From 13-2-20CM-66-19 sp963824395 (GTDB taxonomy: Bacteria; Pseudomonadota; Gammaproteobacteria; Steroidobacterales; Steroidobacteraceae): a stretch of DNA of 64,000 bases. Numbering within the stretch: position 1 is the stretch's first letter; every line of letters begins with the position of its first letter. Location of the stretch: the NCBI GenBank assembly GCA_963824395.1, contig CAWGPF010000005.1, forward strand, positions 62,001 through 126,000, given 5' to 3'. A program made the position numbers and the translations under genes. Of the stretch, positions 45,429-53,540 are shown in pieces. The notes under the pieces were generated by a model. That model worked only from the letters and a program-made list of their open reading frames with translations, was not told where the DNA came from and searched no databases.

Positions 45429-46034
45429 GTGCCCATCTACTCTTTGGAAAACCTGATCCCGGCGGTGCATCCGAGCGCCTTCGTGCATCCGCAGGCGGTG
45501 CTCATCGGCGATGTGATCATCGGGCCGCACTGCTACGTCGGTCCGCACGCGGCGCTGCGCGGTGACTTCGGCCGCATCATCATGAGCGCGGGCTCCAACG
45601 TGCAGGACTGCTGCGTGCTGCACAGCTTCCCGGACAAGGATGCGCTGCTCGAGGAGGACTCGCACATCGGACACGCCGCGGTGCTGCACGGCTGCACCAT
45701 CCGTCGCGGCGCGCTCATCGGCATCGGCGCCGTCGTCATGGACGGCGCGGTGGTGGAGGAGGAGGCCTTCGTCGGAGCTGCGAGCTTCGTGCGCGCCGGG
45801 TTCGTGGTGCCGCGGCGCACGCTCGTCATGGGCGTGCCGGCCCGCATCGTGCGGGAGCTGAAGCCCGAGGAGCTCGCCTGGAAGGCCGCGGGCACCCGCG
45901 AGTACCAGGAGCTGGCGGCGCGCTGCCAGCAGTCACTCAAGGAATGCGCACCCCTCGCTGCCCCGCAGAGCGACCGCCCGCGCTACGGCGCAGGTTCCGC
46001 GGCCGTGCCGCTGCACACCCTCACCCGCAAGTAG
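45429..46034 (+). CDS. Gamma-carbonic-anhydrase-like hexapeptide protein (PaaY/CaiE type)
   Basis: The product is 201 aa from a GTG. It has the left-handed beta-helix pattern of hexapeptide repeats (VLIGDVIIGPHCYVGPHAAL through LIGIGAVVMDGAV) and the metal-binding His positions in VLHSFP, HIGHAAVLHGC. C-terminal helices include ELAWKAAGTREYQELA, characteristic of PaaY/CaiE. PaaY is a thioesterase that hydrolyses dead-end CoA thioesters in phenylacetate breakdown. It is 6 nt behind the crotonase gene and probably co-translated. Confidence 0.87.
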   Translation: MPIYSLENLIPAVHPSAFVHPQAVLIGDVIIGPHCYVGPHAALRGDFGRIIMSAGSNVQDCCVLHSFPDKDALLEEDSHIGHAAVLHGCTIRRGALIGIGAVVMDGAVVEEEAFVGAASFVRAGFVVPRRTLVMGVPARIVRELKPEELAWKAAGTREYQELAARCQQSLKECAPLAAPQSDRPRYGAGSAAVPLHTLTRK

Positions 46035-46044
46035 CGGCGCGCGT

Positions 46045-46389
46045 TCAGCCGGGGGCCGGCGGGTCCGCGGCGTCGGGGTTGATGACCCCGAAGCTCGCCG
46101 GCACGCAGGCATAGAAGAGCCGCATGCCCTGTGCCTCAAGGAGCTGCATGAGCGCTTCCTGTTGCTGCGCGGTGACCATGAACTCGACCTCGATGGTGAG
46201 CGTGCCACCGAGCTCAAAGAAGCGATTCTCGCGCAGCACGTGGTGCCGGCCGAAGCCGGCCATGGCGCGGAAAGCCGAGCCGCCGCTGACGCCGAGCTTG
46301 TTGGCTTGCTCGAGCAGCCACTCCCACAGCAGCTGATGCGCATGGCGCTGGTTCTCGTGGACGTAAAACCTGAGCAACGAGCCTTGCAT
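46045..46389 (-). CDS. DUF190 protein, partner of CrcB
   Basis: The product is 114 aa, beginning after AGGAG. It has the short ferredoxin-like alpha/beta fold of the DUF190 family (LRFYVHENQRHAHQLLWEWLLEQANKLGVSG and GGTLTIEVEFMV). It is the second gene of an operon with crcB, 34 bp downstream. DUF190 proteins are repeatedly co-encoded with CrcB fluoride channels and are thought to be regulatory PII-like proteins. No independent function can be deduced. Confidence 0.85.
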   Translation of the reverse strand: MQGSLLRFYVHENQRHAHQLLWEWLLEQANKLGVSGGSAFRAMAGFGRHHVLRENRFFELGGTLTIEVEFMVTAQQQEALMQLLEAQGMRLFYACVPASFGVINPDAADPPAPG

Positions 46390-46423
46390 GTCAGGAACTC
46401 CTGGGCGTTTAAGGTGCGTCCGG

Positions 46424-46804
46424 TCAGCTGCGCAGCCAGGCCACGGTGCCGATCCCGGCGAAGGTCATGAGGAGGGAGCCCGCCAGGTGCGCGGCCACAT
46501 GCCCCGCCGCCCACATGAGCCGACCCTGCTGCAGGAGGGATACGCTCTCGGCCGAGAAGGTGGAAAAGGTCGTCAGTCCGCCGCAGAAGCCGGTGATGAC
46601 GAACAGCCGCCACTCCGGCGCGATGGCCGCGTAGGCTGCGAATACCGCGACCGCCACCCCGATGACGTAGCCGCCGATGAGATTAGCGGCGAGCGTCCCG
46701 GGCGGCAGGGTGGGAAACTGCGCGTTCAGAAACAGCCCGAGCCACCAGCGCAGGAGCGCCCCGAGCGCCGAGCCGATACAAACAGCAACAACCGCCTTCC
46801 ACAT
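46424..46804 (-). CDS. crcB: Fluoride ion exporter CrcB (Fluc)
   Basis: The product is 126 aa with four hydrophobic helices. Family motifs include GSALGALLRWW at the N-terminus, PPGTLAANLIGGYVIG, and the pore-region GFCGGLTTFSTFSAES. It dimerises in the inner membrane to let fluoride out. AAGGAG precedes the start. I looked upstream (46805-46905) for the crcB fluoride riboswitch and could not find it. An unusual detail is a DUF190 gene directly behind it. Confidence 0.93.
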   Translation of the reverse strand: MWKAVVAVCIGSALGALLRWWLGLFLNAQFPTLPPGTLAANLIGGYVIGVAVAVFAAYAAIAPEWRLFVITGFCGGLTTFSTFSAESVSLLQQGRLMWAAGHVAAHLAGSLLMTFAGIGTVAWLRS

Positions 46805-46905
46805 CGTGCTCCTTGTACCGTAGGGCGTGAGTCGCGCGCAATGGTTCGAGTATCCTGTCGGGCATCCTGGGTGCCGCCTGACGAAGCGCACGGAAAGCAC
46901 GACCC

Positions 46906-48666
46906 ATGCCCAAAACTCCATATACGCCGCTCGTTGCGGTCCTGATCCTCCTGGCGACCGGCAGCGGCTGCGCGCGCCGTGCGGCGGATGCCGGCGAAGA
47001 TGCGCGCCTGCAGGCGATCTACAACAGCGAGTGGAAGTGGCGCACCGACCAGCAGCCCGATGACGAGGACGCCACCCGTCCCATCGCCGAGCACCTGCCG
47101 CGCGTGGATCCGCAGACCCAGCAGATGCGCCTGAAGTACTGGGAGGACGTCGCCGCGCGGCTGGACGCCATACGGCGCGCGCGCCTCTCGCCCAAGGAGC
47201 AGGTGAATTACGACATCTACCGCGCGCAGATCGGCGTGCTGATCGCCGATCAGCGGTTCCGCGACTTCGAGATGCCCGCCAATTCGGACTCCAACTTCTG
47301 GACCGACATCGGCTACACCGCGCGCCGGCCCTTCCGGCACCTGGAGGACTACGAGCACTGGATCTCGCAGATGCAGGACGTGCCGCGCTACTTCGAGGAG
47401 CAGATGAACGAGATGCGCGCCGGTCTCAAGCGCGGCTTCACGCCGCCGCGCGTGACCATGGAGGGGCGCGACGGCTCCATCACCGCGGTGACGGACGCGG
47501 CGCCCGAGGCGAGCCTCTTCTACACCCCATTCAAACAGATGCCGGGCGTTGCGCCGCAGAAGCAGCAGGCGCTGCGCGAGCGGGCGCTCAGGGTGATCCG
47601 CGACTCGGTTCAGCCGGCCTACGTGAGGCTGCTGAAGTTCATGCGCGAGGAGTACGTGCCGGGCATGCGCACGACGCTCGCCGCCGAGGCGCTGCCCGAC
47701 GGCAAGAACTACTACCGCGCCAAGATCCGCGAGTTCACCACGCTCGACATGCAGCCCGCGGCCATCCACGAGCTCGGCGTGGCCGAGGTCGGCCGCCTGC
47801 ACGCGCAGATGGTCACGGCGATGCGGGAGACCGGCTTCAAGGGCGAGTTCCCGGCGTTCCTGAAGTTCCTGCGCGCTGACCCGCGCTTCTACGTGAAGAC
47901 CCCCGAGGAGCTGCTCATGCACGCCGCCTGGGTTGCCAAGCGCTTCGATGGCAAGGCGGCACAGTACTTCGGCTACCTGCCGCGCGCGCGCTTCGCCATC
48001 AAGCCGGTGCCCGATGACATGGCGCCGTACTACACCGCCGGCCGTGGTGGCGCCGGGGTGTATCTCATAAATACCTATGACCTGCCGAGCCGTCCGCTCT
48101 ACAACCTCACGGCGCTCACGCTGCACGAGTCAGCGCCCGGCCATGCGTTCCAGATACCGATCGCGATGGAGCACAAGGATCAGCCGGCCTTCCGTCAGCT
48201 CACCTACATTTCCGCCTACGGGGAGGGCTGGGCGCTCTACTGCGAGCAGCTCGGCAGCGAGATGGGCATGTACGACACCCCTTACGACCGCTTCGGCATG
48301 CTCGGCTACCAGATCTGGCGCGCGGCACGCCTGGTCGTGGATACCGGCATCCACTCCGAGGGGTGGACGCGCGAGCAGGCGATCGACTACTTCCGCCAGT
48401 ACACCGCACTTCCGGAGCGTGAGATCGGCACCGAGATCGACCGCTACATCACCTGGCCGGGGCAGGCGCTGTCGTACTACCTCGGCGAGCGTGCCATCCT
48501 CGAGGGACGCGCGCATGCGGAAAAAGCCCTCGGCGAGCGCTTCAACATCCGCGCCTTCCACGACGCGGTGCTGGAACTCGGCTCGGTGCCGCTGCCGGTG
48601 CTGAAGGAGCGCATCGAGCGCTTCATCGCCGAGGGCGGCCGCGGACCCTATCCGGAAATGGAGTAG
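46906..48666 (+). CDS. DUF885 family lipoprotein (zinc peptidase-like)
   Basis: The product is 586 aa. The N-terminus is a lipoprotein signal with Cys in ATGSGC. The body is the mostly helical DUF885 domain; the gluzincin-like metal motif LHESAPGHAFQ (HExxxGH) lies near residue 406, followed by a downstream Glu region (AYGEGWALYCEQLGSEMG). Family members are outer-membrane or periplasmic proteins related to M2/M3-type peptidases. Substrate unknown. A CGCCCC-TT-GGGGCG hairpin follows the stop. Confidence 0.85.
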   Translation: MPKTPYTPLVAVLILLATGSGCARRAADAGEDARLQAIYNSEWKWRTDQQPDDEDATRPIAEHLPRVDPQTQQMRLKYWEDVAARLDAIRRARLSPKEQVNYDIYRAQIGVLIADQRFRDFEMPANSDSNFWTDIGYTARRPFRHLEDYEHWISQMQDVPRYFEEQMNEMRAGLKRGFTPPRVTMEGRDGSITAVTDAAPEASLFYTPFKQMPGVAPQKQQALRERALRVIRDSVQPAYVRLLKFMREEYVPGMRTTLAAEALPDGKNYYRAKIREFTTLDMQPAAIHELGVAEVGRLHAQMVTAMRETGFKGEFPAFLKFLRADPRFYVKTPEELLMHAAWVAKRFDGKAAQYFGYLPRARFAIKPVPDDMAPYYTAGRGGAGVYLINTYDLPSRPLYNLTALTLHESAPGHAFQIPIAMEHKDQPAFRQLTYISAYGEGWALYCEQLGSEMGMYDTPYDRFGMLGYQIWRAARLVVDTGIHSEGWTREQAIDYFRQYTALPEREIGTEIDRYITWPGQALSYYLGERAILEGRAHAEKALGERFNIRAFHDAVLELGSVPLPVLKERIERFIAEGGRGPYPEME

Positions 48667-48667
48667 C

Positions 48668-48681
48668 CGCCCCTTGGGGCG
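48668..48681 (+). terminator. Short GC hairpin after DUF885 gene
   Basis: CGCCCC and GGGGCG pair around a minimal loop directly after the stop codon. No T-run; it may still pause RNA polymerase. Confidence 0.35.
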
Positions 48682-48732
48682 TACCATAAGACACGGGGAT
48701 CCGCAGGGTTCGTAATCACACGAGGAGACGGT

Positions 48733-49050
48733 ATGAGACGCTCGACTTCGCTTCTGATAATGGGTGCGGCACTTACGATCCTGGCGGCCCAGGGGCCGGT
48801 CGCGCTGGCCGATAACAGCCAGCAGAGCAAGATGACAACCTGCAACGCGACTGCCTCCAGCAAGAACCTCACGGGCGATGACCGCAAGGCTTACATGAAG
48901 ACCTGCCTGTCGGCGGCCCCGCCGGCCAAGACCAACAGTCAGCAGGAAAAGATGAAGAGCTGCAACGCGACTGCCTCCAGCAAGAACCTCACGGGCGATG
49001 ACCGCAAGGCCTATATGAAGACCTGTCTGTCGGGCACCACGACCCACTAG
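48733..49050 (+). CDS. psiF: PsiF repeat protein
   Basis: The product is 105 aa, preceded by GAGGAGA. It has a cleavable signal peptide (SLLIMGAALTILAAQGPVALA) and two PsiF repeats, each built around Q(S/E)KMxxCNATASSKNLTGDDRKAYMKTCLS. The repeats are identical over 20 or more residues. PsiF is a phosphate-starvation-inducible periplasmic protein of unknown function in E. coli. At DNA level the repeats begin exactly 120 bp apart. Confidence 0.9.
   Translation: MRRSTSLLIMGAALTILAAQGPVALADNSQQSKMTTCNATASSKNLTGDDRKAYMKTCLSAAPPAKTNSQQEKMKSCNATASSKNLTGDDRKAYMKTCLSGTTTH
48841..49035 (+). repeat. Two near-identical 75-bp direct repeats within psiF
   Basis: 48841-48915 and 48961-49035 share the first 50 bp without a mismatch. 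The three differences that follow are synonymous (GCT/GCC, TAC/TAT, TGC/TGT). The register of 120 bp shows duplication of a whole repeat unit. Confidence 0.9.
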
Positions 49051-49072
49051 GACAGCGCCGACCTTTACTCGC

Positions 49073-49103
49073 GCCGCCGCCCTCCGGGGCGGCGGCTTTT
49101 TTT
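49073..49103 (+). terminator. Strong intrinsic terminator after psiF
   Basis: A perfect 10-bp stem GCCGCCGCCC / GGGCGGCGGC with a TCCG loop is followed by seven T. It lies 23 nt past the psiF stop and just before the convergent LLM gene's stop. Confidence 0.92.
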
Positions 49104-49108
49104 CCGCC

Positions 49109-49984
49109 TCAGCCCCCCGCCAGCGGGCGGATGAAGCGCTGCGCGAAGTCTTCCATCACGTGCTTCTTCTGCTCGAGAGTGGAGGTCTTGCCGGCGGTGA
49201 AGGTGAAAGGATAGCTGACCCCGCCGGACATGCCGGCTTCGTGCAGGCGCTGGAAGGTGGCAAGATCCGGCGGCGTCGAGAGGCCGATGACGGTCTCGAA
49301 GGGCACGTGCGCGCGCCCGGCGGCCGCGCGCAGCCGCCGGAACTCGGCGAGGATTGCGGGCACCTCCTCGGGGGTGTTGCCGGCCCCGATCCAGCCGTCG
49401 GCCTTTTCGGCGGCGCGCTTGAGCGCCACGGGCGCAGCTCCGCCGGTGAAGATCGGCACGGTCTTCCTGGGCGCAGGCGAGATCTCAAGCGGCGGGAAGT
49501 CGATCAGCTCACCGTGATGCTCCACCATCCCGCCGGCCCACAGTTTCCTCAACACCTCGATCTGCTCATCGAAGCGCTTGCCGCGGGTGTGGAAGTCGAC
49601 GCCGTAGATCTCAAACTCATCCTTCATCCAGCCGATGCCGGCCCCGAGGACGAAGCGATCGTTGCTCAGGAGCGCGAGCGTGCCGGTGGCACGCGCGACC
49701 TCGAAGATGTTGCGCAGCGGCAGCACGTATACGGCCACCGCGAAACGGATGCGCCGCGTCACCGCGCTGATGGCGCCGATGGTGGCCCAGCAATCCGGGT
49801 ACCAGGCATCTGCTGCCATAGGCGGCTTGCCGTCCCTGGAATAGGGGTATGGCGTTTTGACATCGCGCGGGAACACCCCGTGGTCCCCGAGCATGACACC
49901 CTCGAAACCGAGCTCCTCGGCGAAGCGCGCCACGTCCAGGATCTGCTCCGGCTCCATCCACGTCAGCATCTGCCAGAACTTCAT
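49109..49984 (-). CDS. LLM-class (luciferase-like, F420 type) oxidoreductase, copy 1
   Basis: The product is 291 aa. The TIM-barrel luciferase-like pattern is clear: LGFEGVMLGDHGVFP, ISAVTRRIRFAVAVYVLPL, LSNDRFVLGAGIGWMKDEFEIYGVDF and RGKRFDEQIEVLRKLW. It resembles the TIGR03619/Rv3093c subgroup of probable F420-dependent enzymes. It starts after GGGGAAA, 13 nt behind the GST gene. Its paralogue is encoded on the opposite strand at 51438. Flavin or F420 use and substrate are unknown. Confidence 0.88.
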   Translation of the reverse strand: MKFWQMLTWMEPEQILDVARFAEELGFEGVMLGDHGVFPRDVKTPYPYSRDGKPPMAADAWYPDCWATIGAISAVTRRIRFAVAVYVLPLRNIFEVARATGTLALLSNDRFVLGAGIGWMKDEFEIYGVDFHTRGKRFDEQIEVLRKLWAGGMVEHHGELIDFPPLEISPAPRKTVPIFTGGAAPVALKRAAEKADGWIGAGNTPEEVPAILAEFRRLRAAAGRAHVPFETVIGLSTPPDLATFQRLHEAGMSGGVSYPFTFTAGKTSTLEQKKHVMEDFAQRFIRPLAGG

Positions 49985-49996
49985 GACATTTCCCCT

Positions 49997-50737
49997 TCAG
50001 CGCTGGTACTTGCCGCGGTTGAAGAAGCGGTCAAAGGCATCCGGATCCGCCGCACCGAAGGCGGCGCGGTCGTGCTCAAGAAAGCGCTCGCCACTGGCCA
50101 CGCCGCGCTGCACCGCATCGCGAGCGCCGATGCCGCGGAACCAGCGCCCGAGCGCCGGCCATTGCTCAAGCGCATCGCCGGCGCGAGCCGCCGCGGTGAG
50201 CCACGGATAGATGGTGCTCGCCGTGCGGATCCAGGGCCAGGTGGCGATGTCGGCAATCGAGTACTCGGAGCCGCCGAGGAAGGGTGCCTGCGCCAGGCGC
50301 GTCTCCAGCACCCCGAAGATGCGTCGAACCTCGCTCGTGTAGCGGCTGACGCTGTAATCGTTGCCGGGCGGCGCGTAGCGGCTGAAGTGCACCAGCTGGC
50401 CGAACATCGGGCCGACGGAGGCGAGCTGCACGATCAGCCACTCGAGCACCGTGACGCGCGCCACGCCGCTGGGCGGCAGCAGCCGCCCGGATTTCTCGGC
50501 AAGATAGATGAGGATCGCGCCGCTTTCGAACACGGCGAGCGGGGCACCCTCCGGGCCCGCCTCATCGAGGATGACGGGCACCTTGTTGTTGGGGCTGATC
50601 TTCAGAAACGCCGGCGCGTGCTGGTCGCCGGCAAATACGTTCACGTGGTGCTGCCGGTAGGGCAGGCCGAGTTCCTCGAGCATGATGGTGATCTTCACCA
50701 CGTTGGGACTGCTCATCCCGTAGACGTCGATCATCAT
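49997..50737 (-). CDS. Glutathione S-transferase family protein
   Basis: The product is 246 aa, starting after AGGAGA; a second ATG follows at once. The thioredoxin-fold half has MSSPNVVKITIMLEELGLPYR, the cis-Pro in NNKVPVI and ESGAILIYLAE; the helical half has YSIADIATWPWIRTA. This is the usual YghU/GST layout, with a Ser-rich motif (SSPN) at the catalytic position. It leads the two-gene operon GST-LLM. With the neighbouring LLM, SnoaL-like and EthD genes it suggests catabolism or detoxification of an organic compound. Confidence 0.9.
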   Translation of the reverse strand: MMIDVYGMSSPNVVKITIMLEELGLPYRQHHVNVFAGDQHAPAFLKISPNNKVPVILDEAGPEGAPLAVFESGAILIYLAEKSGRLLPPSGVARVTVLEWLIVQLASVGPMFGQLVHFSRYAPPGNDYSVSRYTSEVRRIFGVLETRLAQAPFLGGSEYSIADIATWPWIRTASTIYPWLTAAARAGDALEQWPALGRWFRGIGARDAVQRGVASGERFLEHDRAAFGAADPDAFDRFFNRGKYQR

Positions 50738-50786
50738 CGTTCTCCTGCCGCGGGCTCTGCGGTGAGCGCACCGTGCGTCAAGCACA

Positions 50787-50876
50787 AGGTTAGCGCATCG
50801 CCCAAATGCGTGAGTGCACGCTGTTCCCCCATATGCGTGATGAGGTTAGCCTGCCCGGAGCGGGTACGCTAACCTC
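50787..50876. promoter_or_regulatory. Divergent operator candidate with three AGGTTAGC half-sites
   Basis: A perfect 9-bp inverted repeat GAGGTTAGC (50842-50850) / GCTAACCTC (50868-50876) surrounds an inner stem CCCG-GAG-CGGG. A third half-site AGGTTAGC lies at 50787-50794, and ATGCGTGA occurs twice between them (around 50806 and 50833). The region sits between the GST operon and the SnoaL-LLM-EthD operon, which is where a shared regulator would bind. Confidence 0.6.
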
Positions 50877-50907
50877 GCAGTCCTTGAAGGAGGCGCGACA
50901 CCGTTCC

Positions 50908-51441
50908 ATGCCTGAGCCATTACAGCAGCTGCTGGACAAGCAGGCCCTGCAGGAGCTCGTGCTCAGGTATTGCCGCGCCTGCGACCGCCGCGATTTCGTG
51001 CAGCTGCGCGCGCTCTATCACGACGACGCCATCGATGATCACGGCGAGATGTTCCGCGGCACTGCGGATGAGTACGTCGCCTGGCTGCCAGGCGTCATGG
51101 CCAACTTCGAGGCCACGGTGCACTCGGTCGCGAACGCGCTGTTCGTCATCGAGGGCGATGCGGCGCAGGGTGAGATTTACACCGTCGCCTACCACCGCAC
51201 CCATCCCGCGCAGGCGCAGGACGTCGTCATCGGCGGGCGCTACCTTGATCACTATGAGCGCCGCGGCGGGCTGTGGAAGTTCAAGCGCCGGGCACTCGCC
51301 CTCGACTGGTGCCGGGTGAGCCCGGTGGACGCGGCCGCCTACCGGCAGTTTGCCGCCGGCGCGCCCCCGGGGCGCACCGATCACGAGGATCCCTCCTACG
51401 TTGCCCTGTCATACTTTCGAAGGGGGTCAGGTAAGCCATGA
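50908..51441 (+). CDS. SnoaL/NTF2-like polyketide-cyclase-fold protein
   Basis: The product is 177 aa. It has the NTF2-like cone: QALQELVLRYCRACDRRDF, LRALYHDDAIDDHGEMFRG (Asp-rich, as in bile-acid dehydratase and ring-hydroxylating beta-subunit-like SnoaL proteins) and a C-terminal beta-sheet (DVVIGGRYLDHYERRGGLWKFKRRAL). Members are isomerases, dehydratases or cyclases. It overlaps the LLM gene by 4 bp (ATGA). AAGGAGG lies about 15 nt upstream, rather far. Confidence 0.85.
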   Translation: MPEPLQQLLDKQALQELVLRYCRACDRRDFVQLRALYHDDAIDDHGEMFRGTADEYVAWLPGVMANFEATVHSVANALFVIEGDAAQGEIYTVAYHRTHPAQAQDVVIGGRYLDHYERRGGLWKFKRRALALDWCRVSPVDAAAYRQFAAGAPPGRTDHEDPSYVALSYFRRGSGKP

Positions 51442-52337
51442 AATTCTGGTTGTCGCTGGTGGCGGTGCGCGAGACGGAGCAGCTGCCGGAGCTGGCGCGC
51501 TTTGCCGAGGATCTGGGGTTTCACGGCCTGATGGTGGGCGATCACCTCATCTGGCCGGCCGATATCAAGACCCCGTACCCGTATTCCCCGGACGGCAAGA
51601 TCTTCGTACCGCCCGACACCCCCTGGCCCGACCCATGGGTGCTGTTTGCCCATCTCGGCGCGCTCACCGAGCGTCTGCACTTCGCCTCCAACATCTACCT
51701 GGCGGCGCTGCGCGACCCGCTCACGGTGGCCAAGAGCGTGGCGACGGCGGCGGTGCTGACCGAGGGGCGCATCGTGTGCGGCGTCTCGGCGGGCTGGCTC
51801 GAGGAGGAGTACCAGGCGGCGGGCGTGGACTTCGAGATCCGCGGCCGGCGCCTCGATGAGATCCTGGTCGCGATGCGCGAGCTCATGAGCGGCGAGATGG
51901 TCAGGCACGACGGGCCGCTGTTCAAGTTCCACGGCATCATGCGCCCCGCGCCGCCGCAGCCGGTGCGCATCTGGTGCGGCGGGGGCGCTGCGCCTGCCAT
52001 GCGCCGCGCGGCGCGCCAGGACGGCTGGCTGCCGCTGCCCATGACGGTCGCGCAGGCGGACACGGCGCTCGCGGCGATCCGCCTCATGCGCCGCGACGCG
52101 GGCCTGCCGCAGGAGGGCTTCGCGGTCGGGCTGCCGCTGGCGGAGCCGGTGACGCAGCAGGCGGTCGATGCGGTGCAGGAGCTCGGCGTGCAGGATCTCG
52201 TGGTGATCGCCCCGTGGCTGCCCTCGCCGTGGGATGTCACCTCGTGGCTGACCCCCGGGGAGGACATGTCGCAGTTGTCGGTCAAGAAGAGGGCGCTGGA
52301 GCGCTACGCGCAGGCCGTGCTGCGCAAAGTACGCTGA
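51438..52337 (+). CDS. LLM-class (luciferase-like, F420 type) oxidoreductase, copy 2
   Basis: The product is 299 aa, translated from the ATG in an ATGA overlap. Motifs parallel copy 1: LGFHGLMVGDHLIWP, LTERLHFASNIYLAAL, GRIVCGVSAGWLEEEYQAAGVDF and RGRRLDEILVAMREL. The C-terminal domain differs from copy 1, suggesting a different substrate. It is the middle gene of SnoaL-LLM-EthD. It may use reduced F420 or FMN; no F420 biosynthesis gene is in the window. Confidence 0.88.
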   Translation: MKFWLSLVAVRETEQLPELARFAEDLGFHGLMVGDHLIWPADIKTPYPYSPDGKIFVPPDTPWPDPWVLFAHLGALTERLHFASNIYLAALRDPLTVAKSVATAAVLTEGRIVCGVSAGWLEEEYQAAGVDFEIRGRRLDEILVAMRELMSGEMVRHDGPLFKFHGIMRPAPPQPVRIWCGGGAAPAMRRAARQDGWLPLPMTVAQADTALAAIRLMRRDAGLPQEGFAVGLPLAEPVTQQAVDAVQELGVQDLVVIAPWLPSPWDVTSWLTPGEDMSQLSVKKRALERYAQAVLRKVR

Positions 52338-52347
52338 GGGACAAACC

Positions 52348-52713
52348 ATGATCAAGACCATCGCACTGCTGAAGATGAAACCGGGGCTCACGCGCGCGCA
52401 GTTCATCGAGTACTACGAGACCCGCCACGTCCCTCTCATCCTCTCCATCGCCCCGCAGGTGTGCGGCTACCGGCGCAACTTCATCGAGGCCGAGGGCGCG
52501 ATCCTCGGGCCCACCGCCGCGGTACGCGACTTCGACTGCATCACCGAGCTGTGGTTTGCCGACGCGGTGGCCTTCGGCGCGGCCATGGCCGCGTTCGCCG
52601 AGCCACGCAACGCCGAGCGCATCGCCGCGGACGAGGAGAATGTCTTCGAGCGCGGCTTCACGCGCTTCTTCACGGTCGAGGAGCGCGTCTCACCGGGTCT
52701 CGGGCAGCGCTAG
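52348..52713 (+). CDS. EthD-domain protein
   Basis: The product is 121 aa. The EthD/dimeric alpha-beta barrel pattern is clear: MIKTIALLKMKPGLTRAQFIEYYETRHVPLI, then the FDCITELWFADAVAF strand-helix and DEENVF near the end. Family members are accessory or isomerase-like proteins in degradation of ethers, aromatics and related compounds. It ends the divergent operon. Exact role unknown. Confidence 0.85.
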   Translation: MIKTIALLKMKPGLTRAQFIEYYETRHVPLILSIAPQVCGYRRNFIEAEGAILGPTAAVRDFDCITELWFADAVAFGAAMAAFAEPRNAERIAADEENVFERGFTRFFTVEERVSPGLGQR

Positions 52714-52833
52714 GCAATTTGCCTGTTCGGCGCGCGGCCGAGCCATCCGCGCGCGCCGCCGGGCGCCACTCCAGCGGGTCGCGGCTCGTGGATGGGGGGC
52801 GGGCGCGGCTGGCTGATCAAACCCGCCGTGTGC

Positions 52834-53463
52834 TCATCGTCCTGGCGTGGCTGATGAGGAAGTCTTTTCGCTGGTTGCCGGCGCAAGAGAACCGGCGGAG
52901 GACCTGCGGAACAGCCGCCGCAGCAGGCGGATCGCAAACCAGCAGAACAGGGCGAGGGCCGCCAGGGCAAGGAGCGGTGCGCCCAGGGCGAGGAGCGACA
53001 GGCCGAGCGCCCCGCCGAGCTCCCCGGTGGCAACGGCGTGGTTGCCGAGGCCGGCGGTGAGTGCGGTGGATTTCAGGCGCAGCAGCGAGGTGATGCCCTG
53101 CGTGAGTCCCGCCGCACCGCCACCGGCAATCACCGCGGTGCTCCACTTCACGATCGGGGGCAGGTCGGCCATCACGGCGGCCGCCACGACGGTGCCGGCG
53201 ATCAGGGCGGCGGGCGCGGCGAGCGCATCGAGCAGGTTGTCGACACCGGGAATGTAGTAGGCGATCACCTCGATGACGGCCGCGATCGCCAGCATCAGCA
53301 GTGCCGGCGCCGTGCCGAGCCAGGTGAAGCCGTTACCCAGGTGCAGGTGCCCGGAGTAGGCGGCGATGCTCATGACCAGCATCGGCAGGAAGACGCGGAA
53401 GCCCACGGCCGCTGCGAGCCCCACGCCGAGCGCCACGGACAGTGCAACCTCGGTGCCGGCCAT
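52834..53463 (-). CDS. DUF4126 membrane protein
   Basis: The product is 209 aa from the ATG at 53463; a GTG at 53523 would add 20 residues, and neither has a ribosome-binding site. There are about five hydrophobic segments (for example LSVALGVGLAAAVGFRVFLPMLVMSIAAY, APALLMLAIAAVIEVIAYYIPG and LGAPLLALAALALFCWFAIRLL) and the family motif YIPGVDNLLDALAAPAALIAGT. The C-terminus is basic and Ser-rich. Function unknown. It is divergent from the DDAH-like gene. Confidence 0.8.
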   Translation of the reverse strand: MAGTEVALSVALGVGLAAAVGFRVFLPMLVMSIAAYSGHLHLGNGFTWLGTAPALLMLAIAAVIEVIAYYIPGVDNLLDALAAPAALIAGTVVAAAVMADLPPIVKWSTAVIAGGGAAGLTQGITSLLRLKSTALTAGLGNHAVATGELGGALGLSLLALGAPLLALAALALFCWFAIRLLRRLFRRSSAGSLAPATSEKTSSSATPGR

Positions 53464-53540
53464 GTGGGGGACGGGGATCACGCCCGCTACGATAGAGGCG
53501 CCAGGAAGGAGTGTCGAGCGCACGGCTATACTTCGACCCC

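Noticed and set aside
44670..46034. Carnitine (CaiB/CaiD/CaiE) pathway, using the crotonase, hexapeptide protein and the CoA-transferase at 26010
   Set aside because: The CoA-transferase is 17 kb away and no CaiA, CaiC or CaiT is present. The families are too broad for this assignment.
46805..46905. Fluoride riboswitch before crcB
   Set aside because: Neither strand shows the conserved crcB-motif core; only ordinary GC-rich sequence was seen.
48841..49035. CRISPR-like or mobile repeat
   Set aside because: Only two copies, in frame, encoding PsiF repeats.
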